DNA of 64,000 nt, from contig CP019882.1 in assembly GCA_002007745.1 (NCBI GenBank), positions 2,108,001-2,172,000 of the forward strand, in the 5' to 3' direction. The translations under genes and the position numbers were made by a program. A model generated the notes under the pieces. That model saw only the letters and a program-made list of their open reading frames with translations, was not told where the DNA came from and did not search any database. The stretch's first letter is position 1. The number at the start of each line of letters is the position of its first letter. The DNA comes from Mycolicibacterium litorale. GTDB taxonomy: Bacteria > Actinomycetota > Actinomycetes > Mycobacteriales > Mycobacteriaceae. Positions 1 through 8,486 of the stretch are shown one piece after another.

Positions 1-81
1 TGTGGAGCCGGGCGACACACCGCCGCCTGGCTCCAGGTCGGGAATGCGGGCCGGATCGGGATCCGGCGGGAGAGCGGTCAT
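1..81 (-). CDS. Small acidic protein with LEPGGGV motif, partial (cut by window edge)
   Basis: Amino-terminal 27 codons of a minus-strand gene that runs off the left edge. The visible part starts MTALPPDPDPARIPD and continues into LEPGGGV. Short actinobacterial proteins of unknown function with a DPDP...LEPGGGV pattern (DUF6480 type) look like this; the match rests on the motif alone. The ATG is at 81. Between it and the next gene (82-191) I see nothing else. Confidence 0.5.
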   Translation of the reverse strand, partial: MTALPPDPDPARIPDLEPGGGVSPGST

Positions 82-191
82 GGCCCCTGGTTGCCCAGGA
101 ACCGGCGAATGATTCGTCCAAATCGACGAAAAGACGCGCACTTCTCGTGATCGGGCGGTGAAATGTCGGTTTGGGCGTGAGGGGGCCGGGG

Positions 192-788
192 TCAGCTCCA
201 GGAGTATTCGGCGCGCAGGCGGGTGGCGACCAGTTCGAACGTGGTGCGGTCCAGGATCGCGCCCTCGCGGCGGATGCCCTCCTCGGGAACGTCGAGCACC
301 CGGTCCAGCCGAACCCAGCTGGGGCGGCCGTCGTAGTCCCAGCCGCCGGCGCCGATGCCGACCCAATTCGTGTCGTCGGCGTGGTGGTTCTGGCTGGACA
401 ACATCAGCCCCAGCAGCGTGCGATGGTCGCGGCCGACGACCAGCACCGGGCGGTCCTTGCCGCGGGTGGGGTCGTCTTCGTAAACCACCCAGGTCCACAC
501 CACTTCGCCGGGGTCGGCACGGCCGTCCAGGTCCGGGGCGTAGGTGACCCGGCGGGCGCGGTGCGCGGTCGGCACGCTGGTGCTGGTCACCGGCCGGCCC
601 GCGGTGATCGCGGCGGGTGCCTCGGTCGCGGCGGCGTTGGCCACCAGGACTTCGATACCCATCCGCAGGCCCTGCTGAATAGTCCGCGGCACGGCCGGCG
701 GGATGGGCAACTGCCGGATGAGCTTGGGCGCCTCGTTGAACACGAGGTGCTCCGCGAGCTTTTGCAACGTCCTCCACTGCGACGCCAT
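192..788 (-). CDS. PemK/MazF-like fold protein (Rv2405 homologue)
   Basis: A protein of about 198 residues whose C-terminal half ([20 protein letters not shown], then VVGRD) has the opening strands of the PemK/MazF fold: an early 'vkP-rPvlVv' strand and a later NWVGIG-type stretch. It lies divergently from lepA, as Rv2405 does in M. tuberculosis. There is no antitoxin gene beside it, and it is longer than MazF toxins (about 115 residues) because of an N-terminal helical extension. It may therefore not be a toxin. I chose ATG 788 over ATG 800 because a TATGCT -10 hexamer sits exactly 7 nt upstream, which makes a leaderless transcript likely. Confidence 0.75.
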   Translation of the reverse strand: MASQWRTLQKLAEHLVFNEAPKLIRQLPIPPAVPRTIQQGLRMGIEVLVANAAATEAPAAITAGRPVTSTSVPTAHRARRVTYAPDLDGRADPGEVVWTWVVYEDDPTRGKDRPVLVVGRDHRTLLGLMLSSQNHHADDTNWVGIGAGGWDYDGRPSWVRLDRVLDVPEEGIRREGAILDRTTFELVATRLRAEYSWS

Positions 789-795
789 TCTGATG

Positions 796-801
796 AGCAT
801 A
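796..801 (-). promoter_or_regulatory. -10 hexamer TATGCT for leaderless PemK-like gene
   Basis: Read on the minus strand, TATGCT is followed by 7 nt and then ATG 788. This is the spacing of a mycobacterial leaderless promoter (TANNNT, then the start codon as +1). No clear -35 is visible. Confidence 0.5.
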
Positions 802-846
802 GGCGAGGGCGCGGGCGGGTGGCGGCGTGCGATTGTGCCCGGCAGC

Positions 847-2766
847 GTGATACTCGATACCCTGAGGGGGACCGAGGGCCCCTCGAAGTATCACCCGACC
901 AGGAGAAACACAATCAGCAGTTTCGCCGACAAGACGTTCACCGCGCCGGCACAGATACGGAACTTCTGCATCATCGCCCACATCGATCACGGCAAGTCGA
1001 CGCTGGCCGACCGGATGCTGCAGCTCACCGGCGTGGTCGACGAGCGGTCGATGCGCGCCCAGTATCTCGACCGGATGGACATCGAGCGGGAGCGCGGCAT
1101 CACCATCAAGGCTCAGAACGTGCGACTTCCGTGGCAAGTCGGGGACACCGATTACGTGCTGCACCTGATCGACACGCCGGGCCACGTGGATTTCACCTAC
1201 GAGGTGTCCCGCGCGTTGGAGGCCTGCGAGGGGGCGGTGCTGCTGGTGGACGCCGCGCAGGGCATCGAGGCGCAGACGCTGGCGAACCTCTACCTGGCCC
1301 TGGACCGAGATCTGACGATCATTCCGGTACTGAACAAAATCGACCTGCCCGCCGCCGACCCGGAGCGCTACGCCGCCGAGATCGCCCACATCATCGGGTG
1401 CGAGCCCGACGATGTGTTGCGGGTGTCGGGCAAGACCGGCGTGGGTGTCCGCGAATTGCTCGACGAGGTGGTCCGCCAGGTGCCGGCACCCACCGGTGAT
1501 CCCGACGCGCCGGCTCGCGCGATGATCTTCGACTCGGTCTACGACATCTACCGCGGTGTGGTGACCTATGTGCGCGTGGTGGACGGCAAGATCGTGCCGC
1601 GCGAGCGGATCAAGATGATGTCCACCGGCGCCACCCACGAACTGCTCGAAGTCGGCATCGTCTCCCCGGAACCCAAGCCCACCGAAGGGCTCGGGGTGGG
1701 GGAGGTCGGCTACCTGATCACCGGGGTGAAGGACGTTCGCCAGTCCAAGGTCGGTGACACGGTGACCACCGCGCGGCATGGCGCCACCGACGCGCTGACC
1801 GGCTACCGCGAGCCCAAGCCGATGGTCTATTCCGGGCTGTATCCAGTCGACGGGTCGGACTACCCGAATCTGCGGGAGGCCCTGGACAAACTTCAACTCA
1901 ACGACGCCGCGCTGACCTACGAGCCGGAGACCTCGGTGGCGCTGGGGTTCGGCTTCCGATGCGGCTTCCTCGGGCTGCTGCACATGGAGATCACCCGCGA
2001 GCGCCTCGAGCGCGAGTTCGACCTGGACCTGATCTCCACCTCGCCCAACGTCGTGTACCGCGTCATCCAGGACGACGGCACGGAGAAGATCGTCACCAAC
2101 CCGTCGGACTGGCCCGACGGCAAGATCCGCGAGGTGTACGAGCCCGTGGTCAAGACCACGGTGATCGCACCCAGCGAGTTCATCGGCACCATCATGGAGC
2201 TCTGCCAGTCCCGCCGCGGCGAGCTGGGCGGGATGGACTACCTGTCCCCGGAACGGGTCGAGCTGCGCTACACCATGCCGCTGGGCGAGATCATCTTCGA
2301 CTTCTTCGACTCACTGAAGTCACGCACCCGCGGCTACGCCAGCCTGGACTACGAGGAGGCCGGCGAACAGCAGGCCGACCTGGTGAAGGTGGACATCCTG
2401 CTGCAGGGCGAGGCCGTCGACGCGTTCAGTGCGATCGTCCACAAGGATTCGGCGTCAGCCTATGGCAACAAGATGACCACCAAGCTCAAGGAGTTGATCC
2501 CGCGCCAGCAGTTCGAGGTGCCGGTTCAGGCGGCCATCGGATCGAGAATCATTGCCCGTGAGAATATTCGGGCCATCCGCAAGGACGTTCTGGCCAAGTG
2601 CTACGGCGGTGACATCACCCGTAAGCGCAAACTGCTCGAGAAGCAGAAAGAAGGCAAGAAGCGGATGAAGACGATCGGCCGGGTCGATGTGCCGCAGGAG
2701 GCCTTCGTCGCGGCGCTGTCCGCCGACGCGGCTAGTGACAAAGCAGGGGACAAAGCCAAAAAGTAG
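847..2766 (+). CDS. lepA: Translation elongation factor 4 (LepA/EF4)
   Basis: Ribosome-associated GTPase that back-translocates stalled ribosomes. G1 is AHIDHGKST near residue 44, followed by switch regions ([13 protein letters not shown]) and NKIDLP. EF-G-like domains II, III and V come next, then the LepA C-terminal domain with [20 protein letters not shown]. Length is about 640 residues, normal for the family. The start is uncertain. GTG 847 is the nearest ordinary start in frame but has no ribosome binding site. A perfect AGGAGA at 901-906 sits 6 nt before an in-frame ATC at 913, exactly where homologues begin (ISSFADKTF). Either the gene uses a rare ATC start or translation begins upstream. 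Confidence 0.96.
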   Translation: MILDTLRGTEGPSKYHPTRRNTISSFADKTFTAPAQIRNFCIIAHIDHGKSTLADRMLQLTGVVDERSMRAQYLDRMDIERERGITIKAQNVRLPWQVGDTDYVLHLIDTPGHVDFTYEVSRALEACEGAVLLVDAAQGIEAQTLANLYLALDRDLTIIPVLNKIDLPAADPERYAAEIAHIIGCEPDDVLRVSGKTGVGVRELLDEVVRQVPAPTGDPDAPARAMIFDSVYDIYRGVVTYVRVVDGKIVPRERIKMMSTGATHELLEVGIVSPEPKPTEGLGVGEVGYLITGVKDVRQSKVGDTVTTARHGATDALTGYREPKPMVYSGLYPVDGSDYPNLREALDKLQLNDAALTYEPETSVALGFGFRCGFLGLLHMEITRERLEREFDLDLISTSPNVVYRVIQDDGTEKIVTNPSDWPDGKIREVYEPVVKTTVIAPSEFIGTIMELCQSRRGELGGMDYLSPERVELRYTMPLGEIIFDFFDSLKSRTRGYASLDYEEAGEQQADLVKVDILLQGEAVDAFSAIVHKDSASAYGNKMTTKLKELIPRQQFEVPVQAAIGSRIIARENIRAIRKDVLAKCYGGDITRKRKLLEKQKEGKKRMKTIGRVDVPQEAFVAALSADAASDKAGDKAKK

Positions 2767-2774
2767 GGGGCACA

Positions 2775-3533
2775 ATTACATACGACGCACACGTCGTTCG
2801 GGGGCGATCGATTGTCGGTGCTTTTCTCGGCGTTGCCATGCTGGCGGGTTGCACCACGACAGTGGCAGGCAGCGCGCAGCGGGAACGGCGTACCGCCCCG
2901 CTGCGCGATCTGATCGCCGTACTACCGACTGGCGCGGAGGTCAGTCAGGCGGTGGGAAACCGGGTGGATGCTGCCGGCCCGCCCGTGGCGGGCGGCGTCG
3001 AGGCACTGCCCAACGGCATTCGCGACAACTCTGCGGCGAACCCGATCGAATGCCTCGGCCCGGCGTCACCGTTCATGCGGGTCGTCTACGAGACCGGTGA
3101 GATCCGCGGTGCGGCCTGGCAGGAGTTCAGCCACTACGGCGGCAGCCAGACCGTCTCCAGCGTGGATGCCGGTGTCGTGGAGTTCACCTCCCAAACCGAG
3201 GCGCAGCGGATGTTCACGGCGTTCGCGCAGCGCTGGAAAACCTGTGAAGGCACGTCCGTCACCACCGCCCTGCACAACGCCTCCGACACCGAGCTCTACC
3301 AGACGATCACCGACGTACGGGTCGACGCCACGGTGGTCTCGGCCACGGTGGTCAATTCCGACAACCAGCGTGACGCCGAATTTCCCACCGAGCGGGCCAT
3401 CGGGCTGGCCGGTGACTGCATCGTCGACGTCGACGTGGCCGTCACCGACGGGACCTCGGCTGAGCAGCGGGCGTCGGGCCGGGCCGTCAAGGTGGCCACG
3501 ATCATGCTCGACAACGTGAACCGGAACCGCTGA
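2775..3533 (+). CDS. PknH-sensor-like lipoprotein (LppR-type), start unclear
   Basis: A lipobox LAGC followed by TTTVAGSAQ, then a domain of about 200 residues resembling the extracellular sensor domain of PknH-like lipoproteins, with paired Cys (IECLGP, WKTCEG, GDCIVDV). The protein should be exported and lipid-anchored. The only ordinary start, ATG 2838, leaves four residues before the lipobox Cys and no signal peptide. An in-frame ATT at 2775, 4 nt behind AGGGGG, gives a proper signal: a RGR charge followed by SIVGAFLGVAML. I therefore give 2775 as the possible start. It lies 8 nt after lepA, matching lepA-lppR in M. tuberculosis. Confidence 0.8.
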   Translation: MTYDAHVVRGRSIVGAFLGVAMLAGCTTTVAGSAQRERRTAPLRDLIAVLPTGAEVSQAVGNRVDAAGPPVAGGVEALPNGIRDNSAANPIECLGPASPFMRVVYETGEIRGAAWQEFSHYGGSQTVSSVDAGVVEFTSQTEAQRMFTAFAQRWKTCEGTSVTTALHNASDTELYQTITDVRVDATVVSATVVNSDNQRDAEFPTERAIGLAGDCIVDVDVAVTDGTSAEQRASGRAVKVATIMLDNVNRNR

Positions 3534-3572
3534 TCGGCAGTTGGGCCACAGCCGACTGACAGCTGGTGGACA

Positions 3573-4292
3573 ATGACGTGCATGATGTCGGGCGTGAGAC
3601 GCACTGGGCCCGTTGTCTGCGTCGCTCTGATCGCCGGCAGCCTGTTGTCCGGGTGCGTGACGACCGTCGGCGGTGCGGCGGTGCGGGCACCGGGCGGTCC
3701 GAGCTCGATCGATGTGCCCATTCTCGCCGAATCCGACCTGGACCATGTTCTCCTCAGCCCGGGTGCGGTCAACGGCATCATGGGCGCCACCGGCATTCGG
3801 GTGACCGCATCGTCGGAGGATCTCAGCGACAACTCCGACGGCGTGTCCGACCTGGATTGCCTGGGCGCGATCTACGGCGCCGAGCGGTTGGTCTACGGAG
3901 GCAGCGACTGGACCGCGCTACGCGACCAGGTGCTCCAGGAGCCCACCAGTGACAACGAGCACTGGGTCGAGCAGATCGCGGTGCTCTTCCCCTCGGCCGA
4001 CAAGGCCCACGCCTTCGTCGAGAATTCCAGAGCGACGTGGGAGAAGTGCGGCGGGACGTCGATCGACATCGACAACTCCGATGTGCACTCGACGTGGAAG
4101 ATCGATGACGCCGACGTCAGTGGTGACATCCTCACCCAGACCTCCACGCAGCGAAACGCCGGGGGATGGGGCTGTCAGCACGCGCTGTCCGCGGCCGCCA
4201 ACCTGGTGGTTGAAAGCTGGGCCTGCAGTGACGCGATCACCGACGAGGCCAGAAGTATCGCCGCCGCGATGCTGGAGAACGCCGCGAAGTAG
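3573..4292 (+). CDS. PknH-sensor-like lipoprotein, second copy
   Basis: A 239-residue lipoprotein with signal peptide and lipobox LLSGC at about residue 28. A mature domain of the same kind as the upstream gene follows: two conserved Cys pairs (DLDCLGAIYGAE, WEKCGGTS, GWGCQHAL, ESWACSDA) and a C-terminal helix SIAAAMLENAAK. The sensor domain of the kinase PknH and its free-standing lipoprotein relatives share this layout. In-frame ATGs at 3582 and 3585 are equally plausible starts; the first two have poor ribosome binding sites. The gene starts 39 bp after its neighbour, so the pair is probably co-transcribed. Ligand unknown. Confidence 0.82.
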   Translation: MTCMMSGVRRTGPVVCVALIAGSLLSGCVTTVGGAAVRAPGGPSSIDVPILAESDLDHVLLSPGAVNGIMGATGIRVTASSEDLSDNSDGVSDLDCLGAIYGAERLVYGGSDWTALRDQVLQEPTSDNEHWVEQIAVLFPSADKAHAFVENSRATWEKCGGTSIDIDNSDVHSTWKIDDADVSGDILTQTSTQRNAGGWGCQHALSAAANLVVESWACSDAITDEARSIAAAMLENAAK

Positions 4293-4306
4293 CCGCGCCC
4301 GCATCG

Positions 4307-4924
4307 TCATCGGCGCACGAACTCGACCGTCGCCTCGGGACCGTTGACCACGATCGCGTCGGCCCGCTCGCGGGCTTTGTTTCGGGCGTAGGCGCGGGCT
4401 TCCTGGGCAAGCCACTGCTCGCGATGCGGTTCATAAGACGCCCAGTCGTCCCGGGCCCGTAACCGGGCGTCCAGATCCGATTGCGGTGCCTGCACCCAGA
4501 TCAACAGTGCGGTCGCTGCCGCGATACCGGCGTCGCCGGCCCCACAGCCCTCGATCAGCAGGAAGTCGCCGACCGGAACGTGCTGCCAGTGCTCGCTGCG
4601 CACGTTGTCGTCCCAGTCCCATGGGCGCCAGCGCGGATCCCGCTCGGCGGCGAGCGCATCGATTACCCATTCCTTGAGCTGAATCCCGATCCCGTCCAAG
4701 CCTTTCCATCCCTCATAGATCGCGTCGAGATGGATGATCGGCGCCTGGAGAAAGGGTGCCAGCGACTGCGAAAGGCTGGTCTTTCCCGCGCCCGACGGCC
4801 CGTCGATGGCGATGAGCCTGGTGGACCCGATCTGGGGCGAGGTGCGCCGAGCGGCCTCGCCGAGTCGGGCGCTGACGTCCAGCAGATCGGTGTGCGCCGC
4901 GTCGTGTGTCACCGGGCTGGGCAC
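4307..4924 (-). CDS. Uridine kinase-like P-loop protein
   Basis: A small P-loop NTPase with Walker A GPSGAGKTS, an early substrate-site segment IIHLDAIYEGWKGLDG, a WRPWDWDDN segment and an acidic strand DFLLIEGCGAG typical of uridine kinase/AAA_33-like kinases. The substrate is not evident. The 3' end is only 14 bp from the convergent lipoprotein gene. The start is uncertain: GTG 4924, GTG 4912 and ATG 5026 are all in frame and none has a clear ribosome binding site. The P-loop follows about 35 residues after GTG 4924. Confidence 0.75.
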   Translation of the reverse strand: MPSPVTHDAAHTDLLDVSARLGEAARRTSPQIGSTRLIAIDGPSGAGKTSLSQSLAPFLQAPIIHLDAIYEGWKGLDGIGIQLKEWVIDALAAERDPRWRPWDWDDNVRSEHWQHVPVGDFLLIEGCGAGDAGIAAATALLIWVQAPQSDLDARLRARDDWASYEPHREQWLAQEARAYARNKARERADAIVVNGPEATVEFVRR

Positions 4925-5409
4925 GATCGATCGGGCATGCACCGTCGGACGGCGGCAGCCGGTGACAAGAGACCCAAGACAATCAGCTCCTCTGCGTTCT
5001 TCGACGGTAGTACACCACCTCCGCACCGAACGGCAGCAGGGGCCGTACCCTCCACTGCCCGAGATGCGCGGTCCTGGTGCCTAATGTGTCGAAACAGGTT
5101 GCCGGGCTGGGCATCTGAGAAGATCTGATCGGTCAGCGCGGCTTCGTCGGCGTCACGACCATCGGCCTGAATTACCGCCAGGCCGGCGGGGGAACGAAAT
5201 CAAATCTTTACGCGGCAGATCTGCGTGAGCAACATGAAACTTATTCACTTTGTTGTGCGAGTCATTGCTCCCACGAGTTCTCCTTCAGTCCAATCGCTTT
5301 GCTCAGCCCCGGAGCTGGCTCACCTCGATGTGCGCAGTGCGGCGTGCCGCTCGGAACCACTTTCTGCAACTGCCATGTATCAGCGTGTCTGGACCCCAGG
5401 GAGCAACCT
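4925..5409. other. Intergenic region upstream of the permease
   Basis: A gap of 485 bp with no supportable gene. It holds the 17-bp element at 5235-5251 described separately. The part from 5225 on is visibly more A+T-rich than its surroundings, which fits a promoter zone; I could not place a convincing -35/-10 pair. Confidence 0.5.
5235..5251 (+). promoter_or_regulatory. 17-bp element shared with the dioxygenase promoter (copy 1)
   Basis: TGAAACTTATTCACTTT reads toward the permease gene, 158 bp before its ATG. The same element with one mismatch occurs at 9466-9482 reading toward the dioxygenase gene. It is partly palindromic (GAAA.T.A...T.A.TTT), as expected of an operator for a dimeric regulator. 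The TetR protein encoded inside the locus is the obvious candidate, by inference. Confidence 0.6.
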
Positions 5410-6984
5410 ATGACAATTTCATCCGAAACCGTCGACGCCCCGGTAGATGTCGGCGAAGGCGACGAGCGGCTGGCCAAGGGCAGCATCACGCTGTCCGGCG
5501 TGTTGTTTGTCTCGATCGCGACGATGGCACCTGGGGCTGGGTTGGCCTACGCGATCATGACCGGGTCGCTGTTCTCCGGAGGTGCACTACCACTGTCCGT
5601 GGTGGGCGCAACCGTCGGTTGCGTGCTGGTCGCAGTCGGAATTGCGCAGATGGCCAAGCACATCTCCACCGCGGGTGGACTCGGCTCTTTTGTCGGCCGT
5701 GCTTTTCACCCGGCACTCGGATTCGTAGTGGCTTTCTGCGCACCGATGTTCTACCTCGCTGCACTGCCGTATCTGATGCTCGTATTCGGCAACCTGATCG
5801 CCGCCGCGCTCTTTCCCGGCGGCGGAACCGCCTACAAGACAACGTGGATCGTCGCCGGACTGGCGTGCTTGTTGTTCTCGGGTGCGCTCAACTATTTCGG
5901 CGCCGCATTCAGCACCAAAGCCGGCGTCATCCTCGGGTCCTTGGAAATTCTGGTGCTGCTCGTGATGAGTGTGCACATGATCGTCCTGTCCGGCAGCGAG
6001 AACTCGCTGTCCGTTTTCACCACCGAGCACGCGAACGCCGAAGGTTTCGGTGGCTTGTCCGGTGTCATCGCCGGTTCGGTCTATGGCTTCCTGGCCTTCA
6101 TCGGATTCGAGGCCGGCGCACCGCTGGCGGCCGAAACGAGAAATCCGAAGCGCAACGTACCCCGGGCCATCGTCTGGTCAGCCGTCATCGTCGGCCTCTT
6201 CTACATCATCGGCAGCTACGCCGCGACCACGTATTTCGGGGCCGACAAGCTCTTCGACTTCATGACGTTCAACGAAGGCGACGGCTGGATCGGGATGGCC
6301 AAGAAGCTGTGGGGCGCTGGATGGATCGTGCTGCTGCTGGCGTTGCTCAACAGTTCGATTGCCTGCGCCAACGGCGCCTCGATGGGCGGTACCAGACACA
6401 TCTGGGCAATGGCCCACGCCGGTACGATCCCCAAGATCTTCGCCAAGACCCACCGCAAATGGAAGTCGCCGGTGGCTGCCATCTACTTCATGTTCGGGGT
6501 CGGTGGGGTCGCTGCCTTGATCGGTGGGCTGCTGTGGGGTCCGATCCCTTCACTTGGGTTGTACGGGACGATCATTGCCGTCATCGCGCTACCGGTGCAC
6601 ATGTTGGCGGCGCTGTCGTGCCCGGTGTACTACTGGCGGTACCGACGCAGCGAGTTCAAGGTCCTTGTGCATCTGATCATCCCGGTGCTGGGCGTGCTGT
6701 TCCTGGTTCCGGGCTTCTTCGTCGGCGCCGGCATTCCGGCATTCAGCTTCGTTGCGCCGTTGAGTTGGCCGATCAACCTCGCAGCGCCGATCTCGTTGGC
6801 TGTCTACGCTTTCGCGTTCGCGATCATGGTGTACTTGATCGTCAAGAAGCCCGAAGCGCTGAAAGCTCTGTCCGATCACGGACATACCGGGGAGGACGCA
6901 ATCGCCGGGGCGGACCTGGTGCATGCGCACCCGCACCTTCACGTGCCTTCCGTGGAGCGGGGCACCGCGCTGGAAGCCGGCTGA
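5410..6984 (+). CDS. APC-family amino acid/amine permease
   Basis: A 524-residue inner-membrane transporter of the amino acid-polyamine-organocation superfamily. It has a hydrophilic N-terminus, about 12 membrane segments, the first one carrying MAPGAGLAYAI (the unwound TM1 signature), and the conserved GFEAGAPLAAET block after TM6. The C-terminal cytoplasmic tail has a His cluster HAHPHLHVP, which is unusual for the family. ATG 5410 has AGGGAG upstream. It is the only plus-strand gene of the locus and converges with tetR. A shared operator-like element links it to the dioxygenase gene. The substrate cannot be read from sequence; amines or amino acids are likely by family. Confidence 0.88.
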   Translation: MTISSETVDAPVDVGEGDERLAKGSITLSGVLFVSIATMAPGAGLAYAIMTGSLFSGGALPLSVVGATVGCVLVAVGIAQMAKHISTAGGLGSFVGRAFHPALGFVVAFCAPMFYLAALPYLMLVFGNLIAAALFPGGGTAYKTTWIVAGLACLLFSGALNYFGAAFSTKAGVILGSLEILVLLVMSVHMIVLSGSENSLSVFTTEHANAEGFGGLSGVIAGSVYGFLAFIGFEAGAPLAAETRNPKRNVPRAIVWSAVIVGLFYIIGSYAATTYFGADKLFDFMTFNEGDGWIGMAKKLWGAGWIVLLLALLNSSIACANGASMGGTRHIWAMAHAGTIPKIFAKTHRKWKSPVAAIYFMFGVGGVAALIGGLLWGPIPSLGLYGTIIAVIALPVHMLAALSCPVYYWRYRRSEFKVLVHLIIPVLGVLFLVPGFFVGAGIPAFSFVAPLSWPINLAAPISLAVYAFAFAIMVYLIVKKPEALKALSDHGHTGEDAIAGADLVHAHPHLHVPSVERGTALEAG

Positions 6985-7027
6985 GACGACGGGCATTGGA
7001 CGCGGCTGGGTGCCGCGCCGTGGCGGG

Positions 7028-7756
7028 CTACTCGAGGAATGTCTCCAAGTACGCCAGCGCGGCGCGGCGCAACTCTCCAAGGGCCGTCTTGTCGCCGTTG
7101 GGATCGGTGCGGAACGCGATATCGAAACCCTTGTCGAGCACTCCGATGAAGGTCTGCGTCATCAAGTACACCGGGATATCCGGGGCGTCTGGGCGCAATG
7201 TGGTGATGCCCTCGCACAGGTAGGCCGCGAGCGCGTCGTCGTGGGCTCGGTTCACCTGGGTCATCCGGCCGGAGAACTCCGTCGAGAACCACAGCACGCG
7301 AAATCCGGCTATCCCGGTTCCGTTGAGGACGAAGTCGATGAGCGCGTCGATGCCCGCGGTCGCTGTCGTGCGCCAGTGGGGCCCGGCCAGGCTGAACCCG
7401 GCCTCGTCGAACCGTTGGTCGAGATCCACGAGTCCTTGGATCAGGACTTCCTCCAGCAGGGCGTCTCGGTCGTCGAAGAAGTTGTACAGCCAGCCGACGG
7501 AGACTCCGGCGTGAGCGGCCACGGAGGTGGTGGTGACGGCGCTCGAGCCCGCGGTGACCAGCAGATCGCTGGTGGCGGCCAGTACTCGGTCCATCTTCTC
7601 CTGGCTGCGAGCCTGGGTGGCTTTGCGCGACGCGCCGGCACCGTGCGCGATCGGCACCATGAGGTCACGCACACGCAGTACTGGGGTGGGATGGCTGCGA
7701 AGCCTGGCCTCGCGGCCGCTGCTTCTGGCGTTCAGCTGGCGGACGGCTCCGACCAT
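7028..7756 (-). CDS. TetR-family transcriptional regulator
   Basis: About 242 residues with an N-terminal TetR helix-turn-helix (RVLAATSDLLVTAGSSAVTT, then SVAAHAGVSVGWLYNFFDDR) and a helical ligand-binding C-terminal domain. ATG 7756 is preceded by GGGAG at short spacing; an unusually long N-terminal extension of about 45 residues precedes the DNA-binding domain, so ATG 7663 is an alternative. The gene sits between the permease (convergent, ending 44 bp away) and ridA-phyH on the same strand. It is probably the local repressor acting on the 17-bp element, but that element is not found before its own gene. Confidence 0.85.
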   Translation of the reverse strand: MVGAVRQLNARSSGREARLRSHPTPVLRVRDLMVPIAHGAGASRKATQARSQEKMDRVLAATSDLLVTAGSSAVTTTSVAAHAGVSVGWLYNFFDDRDALLEEVLIQGLVDLDQRFDEAGFSLAGPHWRTTATAGIDALIDFVLNGTGIAGFRVLWFSTEFSGRMTQVNRAHDDALAAYLCEGITTLRPDAPDIPVYLMTQTFIGVLDKGFDIAFRTDPNGDKTALGELRRAALAYLETFLE

Positions 7757-7935
7757 GGTGCTCCCGACGCCCCCTTGCGCTTCAACCTTCACCCAACTTC
7801 TGGTGCTGTACCGAACCTTACCGATTGGGCGTCGCGTGCGCAGCGGAAGAAGCCCGCCTGGGTGGGGGCCGTTGGCCGGACGCGCAGCCGGGGCGGTGCC
7901 TCCAACGAGATGCACCCCACCAGCCGGGAGTGCCG

Positions 7936-8026
7936 TCGGGCTCTTCGGAGATGTGGTCTATCAGTTCCGGTGGAACGGAGACGTCGACGATGACGAACTC
8001 CGTTCTCGCCCAACGCTACAGTGACC
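7936..8026 (-). pseudogene. Remnant of a second PhyH dioxygenase gene (N-terminal part)
   Basis: On the minus strand this stretch translates, with one frameshift, to VTVALGENG followed by FVIVDVSVPPELIDHISEE. The intact dioxygenase reads ITAALRDNG then FVIVDNLVPPELMDRIAEE at the same place. At DNA level 7941-8025 aligns with about 9295-9378 at roughly 80% by eye, with a 1-bp indel near 7998. Nothing downstream matches, so only some 30 codons survive. It fills the gap of 320 bp between tetR and ridA, which otherwise holds no gene. Confidence 0.75.
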
Positions 8027-8076
8027 GCCGGCGTCGTCGGCGGTAGCGATCCCTCTCGCGGCCGGTCTGGGCGGAC

Positions 8077-8486
8077 TCAGGACCTGACGGCGATCGCCGT
8101 GATCTCGATTCGCTGCTCGGGGTGTGCCAGCTCGGTGACACCGACGAGTGTCTGGCTGGGGCCTGGTCGCCGAACGCCTCGGCTATCAGTGGTACGACAT
8201 CGAAGAATTCCTTGGCGCTGGTGGCATAGATCGTCAGTGCCACCAGGTTCGAGTAGCTCAAGTCCTCGGCCTCGAGCAGCTTTTCCAGGATGTTGAGAAT
8301 GAAGACGGTCTGCTCTTTCATCGAGCCGATGCCGTGTACGACGAACTCCGGGCTCCCACCGGTGAATGGCGCTATGCCGGAGAGATATAGCGTGTCACCG
8401 GCCCAGACGTTCTGGGAGAACCCCAGATTCTTGAACGCCGCTTGGTCGAGGTAACCGACGTCGGGGTTGCTATAGGAGATGGTCAT
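8077..8486 (-). CDS. Rid-family (YjgF/YER057c/UK114) protein, frameshifted
   Basis: The first ~112 codons match Rid proteins (YSNPDVGYLDQAAF at the start, WAGDTLYLSGIAP, then ATSAKEFFDVVPLI). The frame then fails near 8152. One extra base there restores TLVGVTELAHPEQR followed by IEITAIAVRS and a stop at 8077, giving a normal length of about 136 residues. The damaged codon aligns with the catalytic Arg105 of E. coli RidA, so its identity (Ser, Gln or Arg) is hidden by the break. RidA hydrolyses reactive enamines/imines; Rid members lacking that Arg have other roles. The ATG overlaps the phyH stop by one base (TAATG), indicating coupling. Either a sequencing error or a real loss. Confidence 0.8.

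Noticed and set aside
192..788. A MazEF-type toxin-antitoxin module
   Set aside because: No small antitoxin gene adjoins the PemK-like gene, and the protein has a long N-terminal extension.
158..1499. Long plus-strand reading frames over the PemK-like gene and lepA start
   Set aside because: They are frame shadows of G+C-rich coding DNA: Arg/Pro/Gly-rich translations with no domain, overlapping recognised genes.
5225..5413. A 62-codon ORF before the permease start
   Set aside because: It covers the A+T-rich promoter zone and the 17-bp element, has poor codon bias and runs into the permease start in another frame.
7757..8076. A plus-strand gene between tetR and ridA
   Set aside because: The plus-strand frames have no domain; the segment is better explained by the minus-strand dioxygenase remnant.
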